NCBI RefSeq assembly: GCF_009689585.1
Contig: NZ_AP018694.1
Span: 2,061,001-2,125,000, forward strand
Length of the DNA: 64,000 bases
Direction of reading: 5' to 3'
From: Aquipluma nitroreducens
GTDB taxonomy: Bacteria > Bacteroidota > Bacteroidia > Bacteroidales > Prolixibacteraceae
A program made the translations under genes and the position numbers. Numbering within the stretch: position 1 is the stretch's first letter; each line of letters begins with the position of its first letter. The notes beneath the pieces are model-generated. The model saw only the letters and a list, made by a program, of their open reading frames with translations, made no database searches and was not told the DNA's origin. Shown in pieces: positions 34,838-43,547 of this stretch.

Positions 34838-36304
34838 ATGGAGAATTTCGAACAATTGAGAACTGTAAAATTTTACAGCGGTGAAGTTACGCCACTTGAA
34901 ATGCATAAAGTGCGTGTAGTTCAAAAACTTAACCTTTTACCAATCGAAGAACGCAAAGAGTCAATATTTGGAGCCGGATTCAATACTTTTTTGCTTCAAA
35001 ACAAGGATGTTTACCTCGACATGTTAACCGACTCAGGCACTAATGCCATGAGCGATAACCAGGTGGCAGCAATGAGTGTTGCTGATGATTCGTATGCAGG
35101 ATCAGCCAGTTACACCAAACTCGAAAAAGCTATCAGCGACGTTTTCAATCAGAAATTCTTTCTTCCGGTTCATCAGGGCCGTGCCGCAGAACACATTATC
35201 GCCAAGTCTTTCTGCAAACCTGGAACCGTTGTTCCGATGAACTATCATTTCACCACAACCAAAGCTCACATCGAAATGATGGGTAGCGCTGTTGAAGAAA
35301 TTTATACCGACGAAGCCCTCAAAACAAAAAGCAGTTTCCCATTCAAAGGAAACATGGACATCAATAAACTGAACAGGGTTATCGAAAAATGGGGCGCTGA
35401 AAATGTAGCCTATATCCGTTTTGAAGCCGGAACCAACCTGATCGGCGGTCAACCATTCTCAATGGCAAACCTTCGTGAAGTTTCAGCAATTGCGAAAACT
35501 CATGGCATCATGGTTCTGATGGATATCAGCTTGATCAACGAAAATCTCTACTTCATTAAAGTCAGGGAAGAAGGGTATCAAAATAAACCAATCAAGGATA
35601 TTTTGCACGAGATGTTGAGCTACACTGATTTTTCTTATTTCTCAGGAAGAAAAGTTAGTTGTACGCGTGGTGGTGGAATATGCACAAACAATCATGATAT
35701 TTACATGAAAATGCGTGACTGGGTGCCACTCTACGAAGGTTTCTTAACTTATGGAGGTATGAGTGTGCGTGAAATTGAAGCAATGTCAGTTGGTTTGTAC
35801 GAAACCTTAGATTTTAATGTAATCAGCCATTCGCCAACATTTATCAAATATCTGGTCGATTCTCTTGATAAACGAGGTATTCCGGTAATCACACCTTCCG
35901 GCGGCTTGGGATGCCATTTGGATGCAGGGCAATTTTTATCGCACATTCCTCAAACCCAATATCCGGCCGGGGCGCTTGCCGCTGCCATGTATATTTGTTC
36001 AGGAATTCGTGGGATGGAACGCGGCACCATTTCGAGTGTTCGCGACGAAAATGGAGATGATGTTTTGGCCGATGTAGAACTACTCCGGTTGGCATTTCCT
36101 CGCCGGGTGTTTACTTTGTCGCAAATTAAATATGCCGAAGATCGTATCCAATGGCTTTATGACAACCGCCACCTTGTTGGTGGTCTGGAGTGGACAGAGG
36201 AACCTCCGGTTCTTCGTTTCTTCGTCGGAAAATTGAAACCGATCGGCGATTGGGTAGAAAAGCTTGTGGCCAAGTTCCGTGAAGATTTTGGAGACAGCCT
36301 GTAA
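34838..36304 (+). CDS. Tryptophanase / tyrosine phenol-lyase family beta-eliminating lyase, divergent
   Basis: A 488-residue PLP enzyme of fold type I. Conserved family segments include DSGTNAMSD, DDSYAGSASY, LPVHQGRAAEH, GGQPFSMAN and PRRVFT. The presumed PLP lysine is K272 in SGRKVSCTRGGG, and D229 should contact the pyridine nitrogen. Two residues normally kept in both tryptophanase and tyrosine phenol-lyase differ: the DATR/DSAR arginine that contacts PLP O3' is Leu (DISL, L232), and the Lys before the PLP lysine is Arg (R271). On the substrate side, R395 in GMERG corresponds to the tyrosine phenol-lyase arginine rather than the tryptophanase Ile. The enzyme therefore looks like a separate subgroup; the substrate is not assigned. 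A strong terminator follows. Confidence 0.85.
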   Translation: MENFEQLRTVKFYSGEVTPLEMHKVRVVQKLNLLPIEERKESIFGAGFNTFLLQNKDVYLDMLTDSGTNAMSDNQVAAMSVADDSYAGSASYTKLEKAISDVFNQKFFLPVHQGRAAEHIIAKSFCKPGTVVPMNYHFTTTKAHIEMMGSAVEEIYTDEALKTKSSFPFKGNMDINKLNRVIEKWGAENVAYIRFEAGTNLIGGQPFSMANLREVSAIAKTHGIMVLMDISLINENLYFIKVREEGYQNKPIKDILHEMLSYTDFSYFSGRKVSCTRGGGICTNNHDIYMKMRDWVPLYEGFLTYGGMSVREIEAMSVGLYETLDFNVISHSPTFIKYLVDSLDKRGIPVITPSGGLGCHLDAGQFLSHIPQTQYPAGALAAAMYICSGIRGMERGTISSVRDENGDDVLADVELLRLAFPRRVFTLSQIKYAEDRIQWLYDNRHLVGGLEWTEEPPVLRFFVGKLKPIGDWVEKLVAKFREDFGDSL

Positions 36305-36348
36305 TGGCTGAAACAAACAACAAATAATTATCCCCCAAATTAGGTTTT

Positions 36349-36386
36349 CGCCCTGCATCCCTTTAGTTTGCAGGGCGATTTTTTAT
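36349..36386 (+). terminator. Intrinsic terminator of the lyase gene
   Basis: The stem CGCCCTGC/GCAGGGCG (36349-36356 and 36370-36377) with a 13-base loop is followed directly by ATTTTTTATT. It is a textbook rho-independent terminator 45 bases after the stop. Confidence 0.85.
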
Positions 36387-36407
36387 TGTACCCGGCCTTA
36401 ACCTGAT

Positions 36408-36968
36408 TTAAACCGTAGCCAAAAAATGGCAGGTTTTATTTCCCCGGCGAACCGATTCCAGAATTTTCACATCAATTGGGCGACCCAATGCTGTTTCAAA
36501 AATGGTTTGATGCGTGGCACGCGTACATTCGCAATGCAAATCGTTAGGTTTTGCCGGCCGAAATTTGGCTGCCGGACAATAGCATCCCTGCGAAACTTCA
36601 CCGTAACGAATATGCACCGTATTTCCTTCTTTCCAGACTTCAAAGTTGTTTTTATAAGCTTCAATCAGCTTCTCTAAATCGCCCTTCCCCTTCACTGCAA
36701 TATCGCTTTTAAACTTGTGGCGATTGAAGCAGCCACGTCCACATCCGGCCATCAATTTCACTTTAGTAGCTTCATCAAGTTCAGTTTCGATAGTCCCGAT
36801 TAAATCAGAAAGCCAATTCTGAATAAACTCCTTCTCCTGAAGAAGATTTTTGTACTTTTCATCATCCGGAAGGGTTTCGGAAGCTATCAGGTTGTTTGCA
36901 GGTAATAAAAAACATCCGGCACAGGCACTAAGTGCAAGCGATCCCCGGAAAAAATCTTTTCTGTTCAT
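36408..36968 (-). CDS. Exported Cys-rich protein of unknown function
   Basis: A 186-residue protein that I do not recognise with certainty. It begins with a Tat-like or Sec-like signal (MNRKDFFRGSLALSACAGC) in which the twin Arg is Arg-Lys; an ACAGC stretch could also act as a lipobox. The mature part is rich in ordered cysteines: GCGRGC, GCYC, HCEC and a C-terminal KTCHF. The last 45 residues (CECTRATHQ, then GRPIDVKILESVRRGNKTCHF) resemble the Cys-terminated end of V4R/hydrocarbon-binding-like domains. A metal or Fe-S site or a redox role is plausible but unproven. It stands alone on its strand, with about 100 bases to cardiolipin synthase. Confidence 0.7.
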   Translation of the reverse strand: MNRKDFFRGSLALSACAGCFLLPANNLIASETLPDDEKYKNLLQEKEFIQNWLSDLIGTIETELDEATKVKLMAGCGRGCFNRHKFKSDIAVKGKGDLEKLIEAYKNNFEVWKEGNTVHIRYGEVSQGCYCPAAKFRPAKPNDLHCECTRATHQTIFETALGRPIDVKILESVRRGNKTCHFLATV

Positions 36969-37064
36969 GGCTTTGAGTTTAGCTTTAACAAAGAGACATT
37001 TTCCCAGAGAAATACCCTAATTAAAATAGTATGAATGACGGATCTATACGATTGAAAACCAAAA

Positions 37065-38528
37065 CTAAAGCATTGGAGCTAAAATACGGGCAAACGACTC
37101 TTTGATTTTGTTTATCCGAGGCCGTTTTTGCCATTCCTCCAAGATAACCAGCTCGCTTTTTTCCTGATCTTCCAAAAATTGATTCGTTAGGACTTTGGCT
37201 ATTTCTTCGTCATAAATCATGGCATTAACTTCAAAATTGGTTTCAAGGCTCCTGAAGTCCAGGTTTGCTGTTCCGACCGAAGAGAAAACACCATCAGAAA
37301 CAATAACTTTGCTGTGCGTGAACCCTGCTTTGTAGAAATAAACTTTCACACCAGCTTCAAGTAACTCTTCAACATACGAATTTGTTCCCCATTTGGGAGT
37401 TATGGCATCCGATAAACCCGGTACAATAATCCGCACATCAATACCTCCCAAAGCCGAAGTTTTCAGAGCCGTAACAATATCATCAGTTGGCATCAGGTAA
37501 GGAGTAGAAATATACACATAATCGGTAGCCGAAGAAATAGCAACAAAATAAGCCTGGCTAATGCTTTCCCAATCCGAGTCCGGGCCACTGGCCGTCATCT
37601 GAACCAATTTTCCATTCCCCGATGCAAACGGCTTAAAGTAATCCTCACCTTTCAAAATCTCTTTCGAAACGAAATACCAGTCGGCCATAAAAATAATTTG
37701 AAGAGCTGTAGCGCCGCCACCTTTCACTTTTAGGTGCGTGTCGCGCCATGGGCCGATTCCCGGAACTCCATCCTGATAACGATCGGCAAAATTCAAACCT
37801 CCAACAAAAGCCGTTTCACCATCGACCACCAAAATTTTACGATGATTGCGGTAATTAACTCTGGAAGTCAGCATCGGGAAACGAACCTTCATAAAACAAT
37901 CGACCTTGACTCCAGCATCCGACATCGACCTGATGAACTTCTTTTTCAGTTCCCAACTGCCCACATCGTCAAATATCAACCGGACTTCAATGCCTTCCTG
38001 AGCTTTCCTAATCAGAAGCTCTCTGAGATAATTCCCGATTCGGTCATTTTCAATAATATAATATTCAAGGTGAATGTGATGCTTCGCTTCCTCCATCGTG
38101 CGGAATATCTCCGGAAAGGTTTCTGCTCCATTGTGCAAAATCTGAACTTCGTTGTTGTTGGTCAAAATGGCGTTTGAATTGGAAAGCAACAAATTCATGA
38201 GCCTCTTTTTTGAATATAGCTTTTCGCTGATTTGAAAATGATTCTCCGGAAGGTTATCAAGTTGTTCCAAAGTTAAGTTCCGAAGTCTTTCAAGGTGTTT
38301 TAACCCCTTGCGCGAATACATTTTGGTTTTTCGATATTCCTGACCAAAAAACAAATAAATCACAATTCCAATAAACGGTAACAAAACCAAAACCAAAATC
38401 CAACTAATCGTTTTCTGAGGGTTTCGATTTTCTAAAATAATAAGAATAGCGGTAAAGACAACCGTTAGGAAATAAAGGATTGTAACCAAACTTGGCAATG
38501 ATTTCCAAATATCGAGCAAAAAAGCCAT
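37065..38528 (-). CDS. cls: Cardiolipin synthase
   Basis: A 487-residue inner-membrane enzyme of the phospholipase D superfamily. It has two N-terminal membrane helices (about 13-33 and 42-62), then two HKD motifs: NHRKILVVDGETAFVGGLNFADRY (H229, K231, D236, read in parts) and FTHSKVIVSDGVFSSVGTANLDFRS (second site near residue 402, read in parts). Both sites are intact. Length and layout match bacterial ClsA-type enzymes, which join two phosphatidylglycerols into cardiolipin plus glycerol. Gene neighbours do not extend the function. Confidence 0.95.
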   Translation of the reverse strand: MAFLLDIWKSLPSLVTILYFLTVVFTAILIILENRNPQKTISWILVLVLLPFIGIVIYLFFGQEYRKTKMYSRKGLKHLERLRNLTLEQLDNLPENHFQISEKLYSKKRLMNLLLSNSNAILTNNNEVQILHNGAETFPEIFRTMEEAKHHIHLEYYIIENDRIGNYLRELLIRKAQEGIEVRLIFDDVGSWELKKKFIRSMSDAGVKVDCFMKVRFPMLTSRVNYRNHRKILVVDGETAFVGGLNFADRYQDGVPGIGPWRDTHLKVKGGGATALQIIFMADWYFVSKEILKGEDYFKPFASGNGKLVQMTASGPDSDWESISQAYFVAISSATDYVYISTPYLMPTDDIVTALKTSALGGIDVRIIVPGLSDAITPKWGTNSYVEELLEAGVKVYFYKAGFTHSKVIVSDGVFSSVGTANLDFRSLETNFEVNAMIYDEEIAKVLTNQFLEDQEKSELVILEEWQKRPRINKIKESFARILAPML

Positions 38529-38761
38529 CGGTTTTCTCTGAATTGTTTATTGCGACTAAATGTCATTAAAAAACGACATAAAAACAAGTGAAATTTGCAG
38601 CATCTTATACAATCGTCTCGAATCAAGAATTAACGTTGACATCGCAATACCCTTTAGCTTGAAATGCTGATCATTCCGTTCTGTATATAATAGATAACAC
38701 AACAAGAAAGCATAAAATTCAGATAATCAAACGTGAACAATTAAATACCCTTCATGTTTAA

Positions 38762-39172
38762 ATGTCGATGAAAACCAGAATCTATTCAATCTTTTTCCTT
38801 GGGGTGCTGATCTTGTATGTTTTGAGACCAGTTATGCCTTTCATTGAATACGCACTGAACAAGGATTATATTGCCAAAAATCTTTGCATCAACCGCGACA
38901 AACCCAAAAGTTGTTGCCAGGGGAGATGCCACTTAAAAAAGCAACTCGCCAAGAGCGATGAATCAAGCGATACAGCCAAAAGCGAATCGTCGCAAAAACA
39001 GCAAAGAACCCAGATCGACGATTTTTTGAAAATTCAACCTTGCATCAAAGACGATTTTGATGCCGTCTTGCGGAGTTATCCGGTTTTCTTACAGCCGCAA
39101 ATCGCAATTCGTTTTGCTTCTGCCATTTTTGTTCCTCCCCAGCCGCAGTTCGACACACTCATTGTTTCGTAA
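38762..39172 (+). CDS. Small Cys-rich membrane protein of a copper cassette
   Basis: A 136-residue protein with one N-terminal hydrophobic helix (about 5-28) and then the Cys-rich motif NLCINRDKPKSCCQGRCHLKKQ. Similar short proteins with an NxCxNRxxPxxxCxGxCxLKKQ motif are common in Bacteroidota and often precede TonB-dependent receptors for metals. A Lys/Ser/Gln-rich hydrophilic stretch follows, with one more Cys and two short hydrophobic patches near the C-terminus. The cysteines may bind Cu(I). It leads a three-gene set with the lipoprotein at 39392 and the OprC-like receptor at 40403. Function is inferred only from this set. Confidence 0.75.
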   Translation: MSMKTRIYSIFFLGVLILYVLRPVMPFIEYALNKDYIAKNLCINRDKPKSCCQGRCHLKKQLAKSDESSDTAKSESSQKQQRTQIDDFLKIQPCIKDDFDAVLRSYPVFLQPQIAIRFASAIFVPPQPQFDTLIVS

Positions 39173-39391
39173 GTTTTACCTGAAACTCATTTTTAAATGC
39201 CCGATCAAAATAAGGTTTTGATCATTTGATGCCGGATTCACACTAATTCCGTGAGTTCAGTTTCGTTGCATTCAAACGCTACAAAATTAGGATTCAGGAT
39301 ATGGTATTTTTTAGGTCGAAGGCATTGCTACACATTCAACTGTGGCGAAATGCATTTTAACGGCCAATAGTCTATTCAAAAAAAATAAAAC

Positions 39392-40228
39392 ATGAAAATC
39401 AGTTTTGTCAAAACAATATACTTTATAATTTTTTCAGCATTTCTTTTTTCGTGCACCAGTAACAACGACGAACCCATTGTTGATCCGCTTGACGGTTATA
39501 CCAAACTTGCCGATGACTATGCTCTTGGCACTTCAGCAAAAGTTGAACTTTGGGGGCAAAAAAATTTCTTTATGGGTTACAATAAACTTATCGTGGTTTT
39601 ATACGATTCATTAAACCTGAAAGAAAAAATTACCGATGCACACATTCAATTTTTGCCGCTCATGACCATGACGATGAACGGAATGATTACCCAACATGCA
39701 GCTCCCGTTGAAAATCCGGAAGAAAATGCTGTTGACGATGTTTTCCCCGGAGCGGTGGCTTTTGTCATGCCAACGTCAACCGGCGGAACATGGAAACTTG
39801 GCATATCTGTTCACAATCACAAGTCGGGGAAAGAAGGTGAAGCAAATTTCGACATCACTGTCGATAATCCGGCAACTGTAGTAATGAATGTTTTTACAAC
39901 CATCACTCCTGATGCCAGCAAACTGGTTTTGTCGTTGCTCGAACCAATGGCGCCGAAGGTTGGAATGAACGACATTGAATTTACAATCCACCGAAAGGCA
40001 AGCATGATGGATTGGCCGGCTGATGACAGTTACACCATTGAGATTACTCCTGAAATGCCAAGCATGGGTCATGGCTCGCCCAACAATGTTAATCCAGTTA
40101 GCTCCGGAAATGGCCACTACAAAGGCAAAGTGAATTTCACCATGACCGGAGAATGGCGTGTAAATGTGCTGGTAAAGAAAGACGGACAAGCCGTCTCTAA
40201 GGATTTGTATTTCAATATAACCTTTTAA
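39392..40228 (+). CDS. Met-rich YtkA/FixH-like lipoprotein
   Basis: A 278-residue lipoprotein (signal peptide with FLFSC, lipidated Cys about 21). The mature protein holds two similar beta-sandwich units. The first has FLPLMTMTMNGMITQH and PTSTGGTWKLGISVHN. The second has ITPEMPSMGHGSPNNV and FTMTGEWRVNVLVKK. The second resembles the YtkA/FixH-type domain with the xMPxMGH metal-like motif. The dense Met/His clusters (MTMTMNGM, MPSMGHG) are typical of periplasmic or surface copper handling. It sits between the Cys-rich membrane protein and the OprC-like receptor and may present copper to the receptor. This role is inferred. Confidence 0.75.
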   Translation: MKISFVKTIYFIIFSAFLFSCTSNNDEPIVDPLDGYTKLADDYALGTSAKVELWGQKNFFMGYNKLIVVLYDSLNLKEKITDAHIQFLPLMTMTMNGMITQHAAPVENPEENAVDDVFPGAVAFVMPTSTGGTWKLGISVHNHKSGKEGEANFDITVDNPATVVMNVFTTITPDASKLVLSLLEPMAPKVGMNDIEFTIHRKASMMDWPADDSYTIEITPEMPSMGHGSPNNVNPVSSGNGHYKGKVNFTMTGEWRVNVLVKKDGQAVSKDLYFNITF

Positions 40229-40235
40229 ACAAAAA

Positions 40236-40389
40236 GAGGCTGTTTTAATGGTAATGTTTCAATGATAGCAATCACCACGTATTTAGTTCGGGGTCTGTCA
40301 GCCTTTCTGTTGAGATTCTGAAACCCCGCATGCCAAGCGAGCGGGCAGGAAGTTCAGGATGACAGGACTGATTACCTTGAAACAGCCTC
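40236..40389. repeat. 154-base MITE-like intergenic repeat
   Basis: Imperfect terminal inverted repeats GAGGCTGTTTTAATGGTAAT (40236-40255) and ATTACCTTGAAACAGCCTC (40371-40389) enclose a segment that itself folds back (GTCTGTCAGCCT against AGGATGACAGGAC, and GCCCGCT/AGCGGGC-like pairing). GAGGCTGTTTCAA ends and GTCATCCTGA-type interiors recur in Bacteroidota genomes as non-autonomous repeats. It sits directly before the receptor gene, 13 bases from the ATG. No coding potential. Confidence 0.6.
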
Positions 40390-40402
40390 ATATTTTTCAC
40401 TT

Positions 40403-42466
40403 ATGAATAAGCTTTACCAAATGCTTCTACTGTCATTTTTGCCTGTAATCTCTATGGCACAAATGCCGGACAGAACGGATATGACTCGTGATACAATTCA
40501 CCTGAGCGAGGTCGTCATTTCGGCAAACCTGCCGCTTGGCAATAAAGATTTGCTCGACTATTACCGAACCAACCATTTCGCAACTATCGACAACATCAAT
40601 GCGCGACTGGAAGGGATGTCGCTCATCAAACGCGGCGCGTATGCGCTGGAACCCATGCTTCATGGTTTTTCAGGAGGGCAACTGAATGTGACCATCGACG
40701 GCATGAAAATGTTTGGCGCCTGCACCGACAAAATGGATCCGGTGACTTCGTACATCGAACCGACCAATTTGAAAAACATCTCCATCAACCAGGGAACCAA
40801 CGGAAATATGAACGGCTGCAACGTTGGCGGCTCGGTTGATATGACCCTTCAGGAACCGGAAGAAACCAGCTCCGATATTCCTTTTACGTCCGTTGGGTTT
40901 GGCTACGAATCGGTGTCGCGCGGCAGGAATATACTCTTTTCTTCAGGACTAAGTAAAAACAAGTGGGCCTGGGGAATTGACGGTGTTTACCGCAAAAACG
41001 AAAATTACCGCGATGGCAACAACCAACTTATTCCATTTTCGCAATTCGAAAAAACCAACATTCATTCGGTCCTGAAATACACAACTTCAGGAAATAGCTT
41101 TATGAAAGCTGATTTTTTGTACGATCTGGCTCACAATGTGGGTTATCCGGCATTGCCCATGGACGTTTCGAAAGCGCGAGCCACGCTGGCAGCGCTCGAA
41201 TTCAACAGAAACGGAAAAACCAAACTGAAAGCTAAAGTCTATTTCAATTCGGTTTTGCATGTCATGGACGACTCGAAACGCGACAGCACTTTCTTCCTGA
41301 AAAACAACACTACAGGAAAGAATGACACCGTTTTCATGCGCATGGACATGCCGGGCGAAAGTTCAACTTTTGGCACATACCTTCAGGCGGAACGATTTTG
41401 GAACCCGAAAAATAAGTTGAGCCTGAAAATTGACAATTACACCAATCATTCGCTGGCCGAAATGACAATGCACATGAACCGCAAATCGACCGTTCCGGAA
41501 CCACCCATGTACATGCAAACCTGGCCCGAAATGCTCCGGAATGTTACAGGACTTTTTCTGCAGAATACAACCTTTGCATCAGATAAATTTCAGCTTACTG
41601 TAAACGGAAGGCTTGATTATAACATCGATGTTTTGCAATCGGAATACGGGCAGCAGCAATTTTCGGTATTCGGTTACTCGCTTGCCAAAAAGCAAAGCCG
41701 ATTGGTAAAAAGCCTGAATCTATCGTCGCAATACAGCCTGGGAAAATACGTCTCGGCAAATGCGACGTTGGGTTATTCGGAGCGTCTGCCAACGATTACC
41801 GAACGACTGGGATTTTATTTGTACAATGCATACGACGGCTACGACTACATCGGGAATCCTTACATCAAAACCGAAAAATCAGATTTTATCCGGATGGAAA
41901 TTCAACTGGCAAAAAGTAACTTAAAAATCAACTTAAGCCAATCGCTTAGTTTGGTACACGATTATATTCTGGGGATCACCAATCCGGATATTCCGCCGAT
42001 GAATTTCTACACAAACGGAACTCGCATATATTCAAATATTCCATCCGCCCGACTATTCAGCACTGATTTGGATTTACTGTATACTCCGGTCAAAGCAATT
42101 TCCGTTTTCATGATCAGTAAGTTTACGTTTGGTGAGTTAAATTCAGGAGAAGCCATTCCGCTGATTCCTCCGCTGAAAAATATCATTTCGGTCAAATATC
42201 AAAAAGAAAATTTCTCAGTTCAGGTTGAAAATGAGTCGTCGCTGGCGCAAAACCGCATCAATAAAAGTTACGGAGAAACTACAAGTCCAGCCTATTCAAT
42301 TTTTCAGGTAAAAGGAAGTTATGTCATTCATTTCAGGCATGTTGTTGCAGATATTGGGTGGGGAATTTCGAACCTTTTGAACAAAGCTTATTACGATCAT
42401 TTGGATTGGGGTCGCATCAACCGGCCGGGCAGAAATGTGGAATTGCTTCTCAAATTCTCGTTCTGA
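40403..42466 (+). CDS. TonB-dependent receptor, OprC/NosA-like copper importer
   Basis: A 687-residue outer-membrane receptor with a signal peptide (1-19), a TonB-box region (EVVISANLPLG), a plug domain and a beta-barrel ending in Phe (ELLLKFSF). In the plug, GMKMFGACTDKMDPVTSYIEP carries a CxxxM motif (C107, M111, quoted for position only), and in the barrel LHVMDD gives HxM (H286, M288). In Pseudomonas OprC copper is bound by C143, M147, H323 and M325. The spacing between the two motifs is almost the same here (179 versus 180 residues). Many additional Met residues occur in loops (MHMN, MYMQ, AEMTMHM). This makes copper the likely substrate. There is no N-terminal carboxypeptidase-like extension, unlike SusC proteins. 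Confidence 0.9.
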   Translation: MNKLYQMLLLSFLPVISMAQMPDRTDMTRDTIHLSEVVISANLPLGNKDLLDYYRTNHFATIDNINARLEGMSLIKRGAYALEPMLHGFSGGQLNVTIDGMKMFGACTDKMDPVTSYIEPTNLKNISINQGTNGNMNGCNVGGSVDMTLQEPEETSSDIPFTSVGFGYESVSRGRNILFSSGLSKNKWAWGIDGVYRKNENYRDGNNQLIPFSQFEKTNIHSVLKYTTSGNSFMKADFLYDLAHNVGYPALPMDVSKARATLAALEFNRNGKTKLKAKVYFNSVLHVMDDSKRDSTFFLKNNTTGKNDTVFMRMDMPGESSTFGTYLQAERFWNPKNKLSLKIDNYTNHSLAEMTMHMNRKSTVPEPPMYMQTWPEMLRNVTGLFLQNTTFASDKFQLTVNGRLDYNIDVLQSEYGQQQFSVFGYSLAKKQSRLVKSLNLSSQYSLGKYVSANATLGYSERLPTITERLGFYLYNAYDGYDYIGNPYIKTEKSDFIRMEIQLAKSNLKINLSQSLSLVHDYILGITNPDIPPMNFYTNGTRIYSNIPSARLFSTDLDLLYTPVKAISVFMISKFTFGELNSGEAIPLIPPLKNIISVKYQKENFSVQVENESSLAQNRINKSYGETTSPAYSIFQVKGSYVIHFRHVVADIGWGISNLLNKAYYDHLDWGRINRPGRNVELLLKFSF

Positions 42467-42474
42467 TTACTGAT

Positions 42475-43512
42475 TTATTTGTTTTTCAGGACATGCAGTT
42501 TGCAATCGTCTAGTTTTCGGTAGGCAATAGTTTTTCCTGAAATATGAGGAGCGGCAACACCTTTCCCGAAAAATTGATTTCCAGTATAAACAAATGCTTC
42601 ATCCCACAAATTCAGTTCAAGAAAACTATTCAACAATTCGCTGCCGCCTTCAACAATAACCGAAAGAATATCTCTTTTGTAGAGCTCTTCCATCATTTGT
42701 GGCAGAATATTCCGTCCGAAATCGAGTTTGATGAATTTCAGGTTTTCCCGATCCTCCTGATCAATCCCAGTAAAAACCCAGGTTGGAGCTTTGCCATCAA
42801 AAATGATCAAATTTGGGTTCAATCGTCCGGAGCGATCGAGCACCATTCGGATGGGTTGTGAGCCTGTCCATTCGCGTACAGTTAGCGCCGGATTATCATA
42901 CTCTGCCGTATTTGTACCAATCAAGATGGCCGATTCTTCGGATCGCTGTTTGTGAACCAACCGTTTCGACAAAGCATTTGTAATCCAGGTCGGATGTTTC
43001 GTTTCGGTGCGATCGGTATCGATAAAACCATCGAGCGTTTGAGCCCATTTCAGGATAATATACGGTCGTTTTTGTTCGTGAAAAGTAAAAAACCGGCGGT
43101 TAATCGTTCGGCATTTTTTCTCCAGAAGTCCCACTTCAACCTCAATTCCTGCTTTTTGCATGCGCTCAATTCCTTTGCCGGCAACTGCAGCAAAGGGATC
43201 AATAGTTCCTATTACGACTTTAGGAATCTGGGTTTCGATGATCAAATCGGAGCACGGTGGAGTTTTCCCAAAATGCGCGCACGGTTCAAGCGAAACATAC
43301 AAAGTTGACTCCTTCAGCAATTCCGGATTTTTTACCGAACGAATGGCATTCACTTCAGCATGAGGTTGCCCAAATTTTTCGTGGTAACCCTCTCCTATGA
43401 TCTTCCCATTGTGCACAATTACACAACCGACCATGGGATTGGGAGCCACGTCACCTATTCCAAGCAGTGCAAGATCGAGACAACGTTGCATAAAAGTTTC
43501 GGGCGTACTCAT
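42475..43512 (-). CDS. ribD: Bifunctional riboflavin deaminase/reductase RibD
   Basis: A protein of about 345 residues that catalyses deamination and then reduction of the pyrimidine intermediate in riboflavin synthesis. The deaminase half has the zinc motif HAEVNAIRSV and CAHFGKTPPC with APNPMVGCVIV. The reductase half has PYIILKWAQTLDG and SVIVEGGSELLNSFL. The longest frame starts at 43566 with a hydrophobic stretch (MQYLLSLLLFLPK) that is not part of RibD. The ATG at 43512 (MSTPETFMQRCLDLA) is the family start, and the extra stretch is upstream sequence overlapping the prmC promoter. It converges with the receptor gene, eight bases apart, and diverges from prmC. Confidence 0.93.
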   Translation of the reverse strand: MSTPETFMQRCLDLALLGIGDVAPNPMVGCVIVHNGKIIGEGYHEKFGQPHAEVNAIRSVKNPELLKESTLYVSLEPCAHFGKTPPCSDLIIETQIPKVVIGTIDPFAAVAGKGIERMQKAGIEVEVGLLEKKCRTINRRFFTFHEQKRPYIILKWAQTLDGFIDTDRTETKHPTWITNALSKRLVHKQRSEESAILIGTNTAEYDNPALTVREWTGSQPIRMVLDRSGRLNPNLIIFDGKAPTWVFTGIDQEDRENLKFIKLDFGRNILPQMMEELYKRDILSVIVEGGSELLNSFLELNLWDEAFVYTGNQFFGKGVAAPHISGKTIAYRKLDDCKLHVLKNK

Positions 43513-43524
43513 CGGCGAAAAAAT

Positions 43525-43532
43525 TAACTTTG
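43525..43532 (+). promoter_or_regulatory. Bacteroidota -7 box for prmC
   Basis: TAACTTTG is a perfect TAnnTTTG match, 15 bases before the ATG at 43548. It overlaps the TTG at 43530 of the longer frame, so the shorter start is correct. Confidence 0.55.
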
Positions 43533-43547
43533 GCAAAAATAACAATA

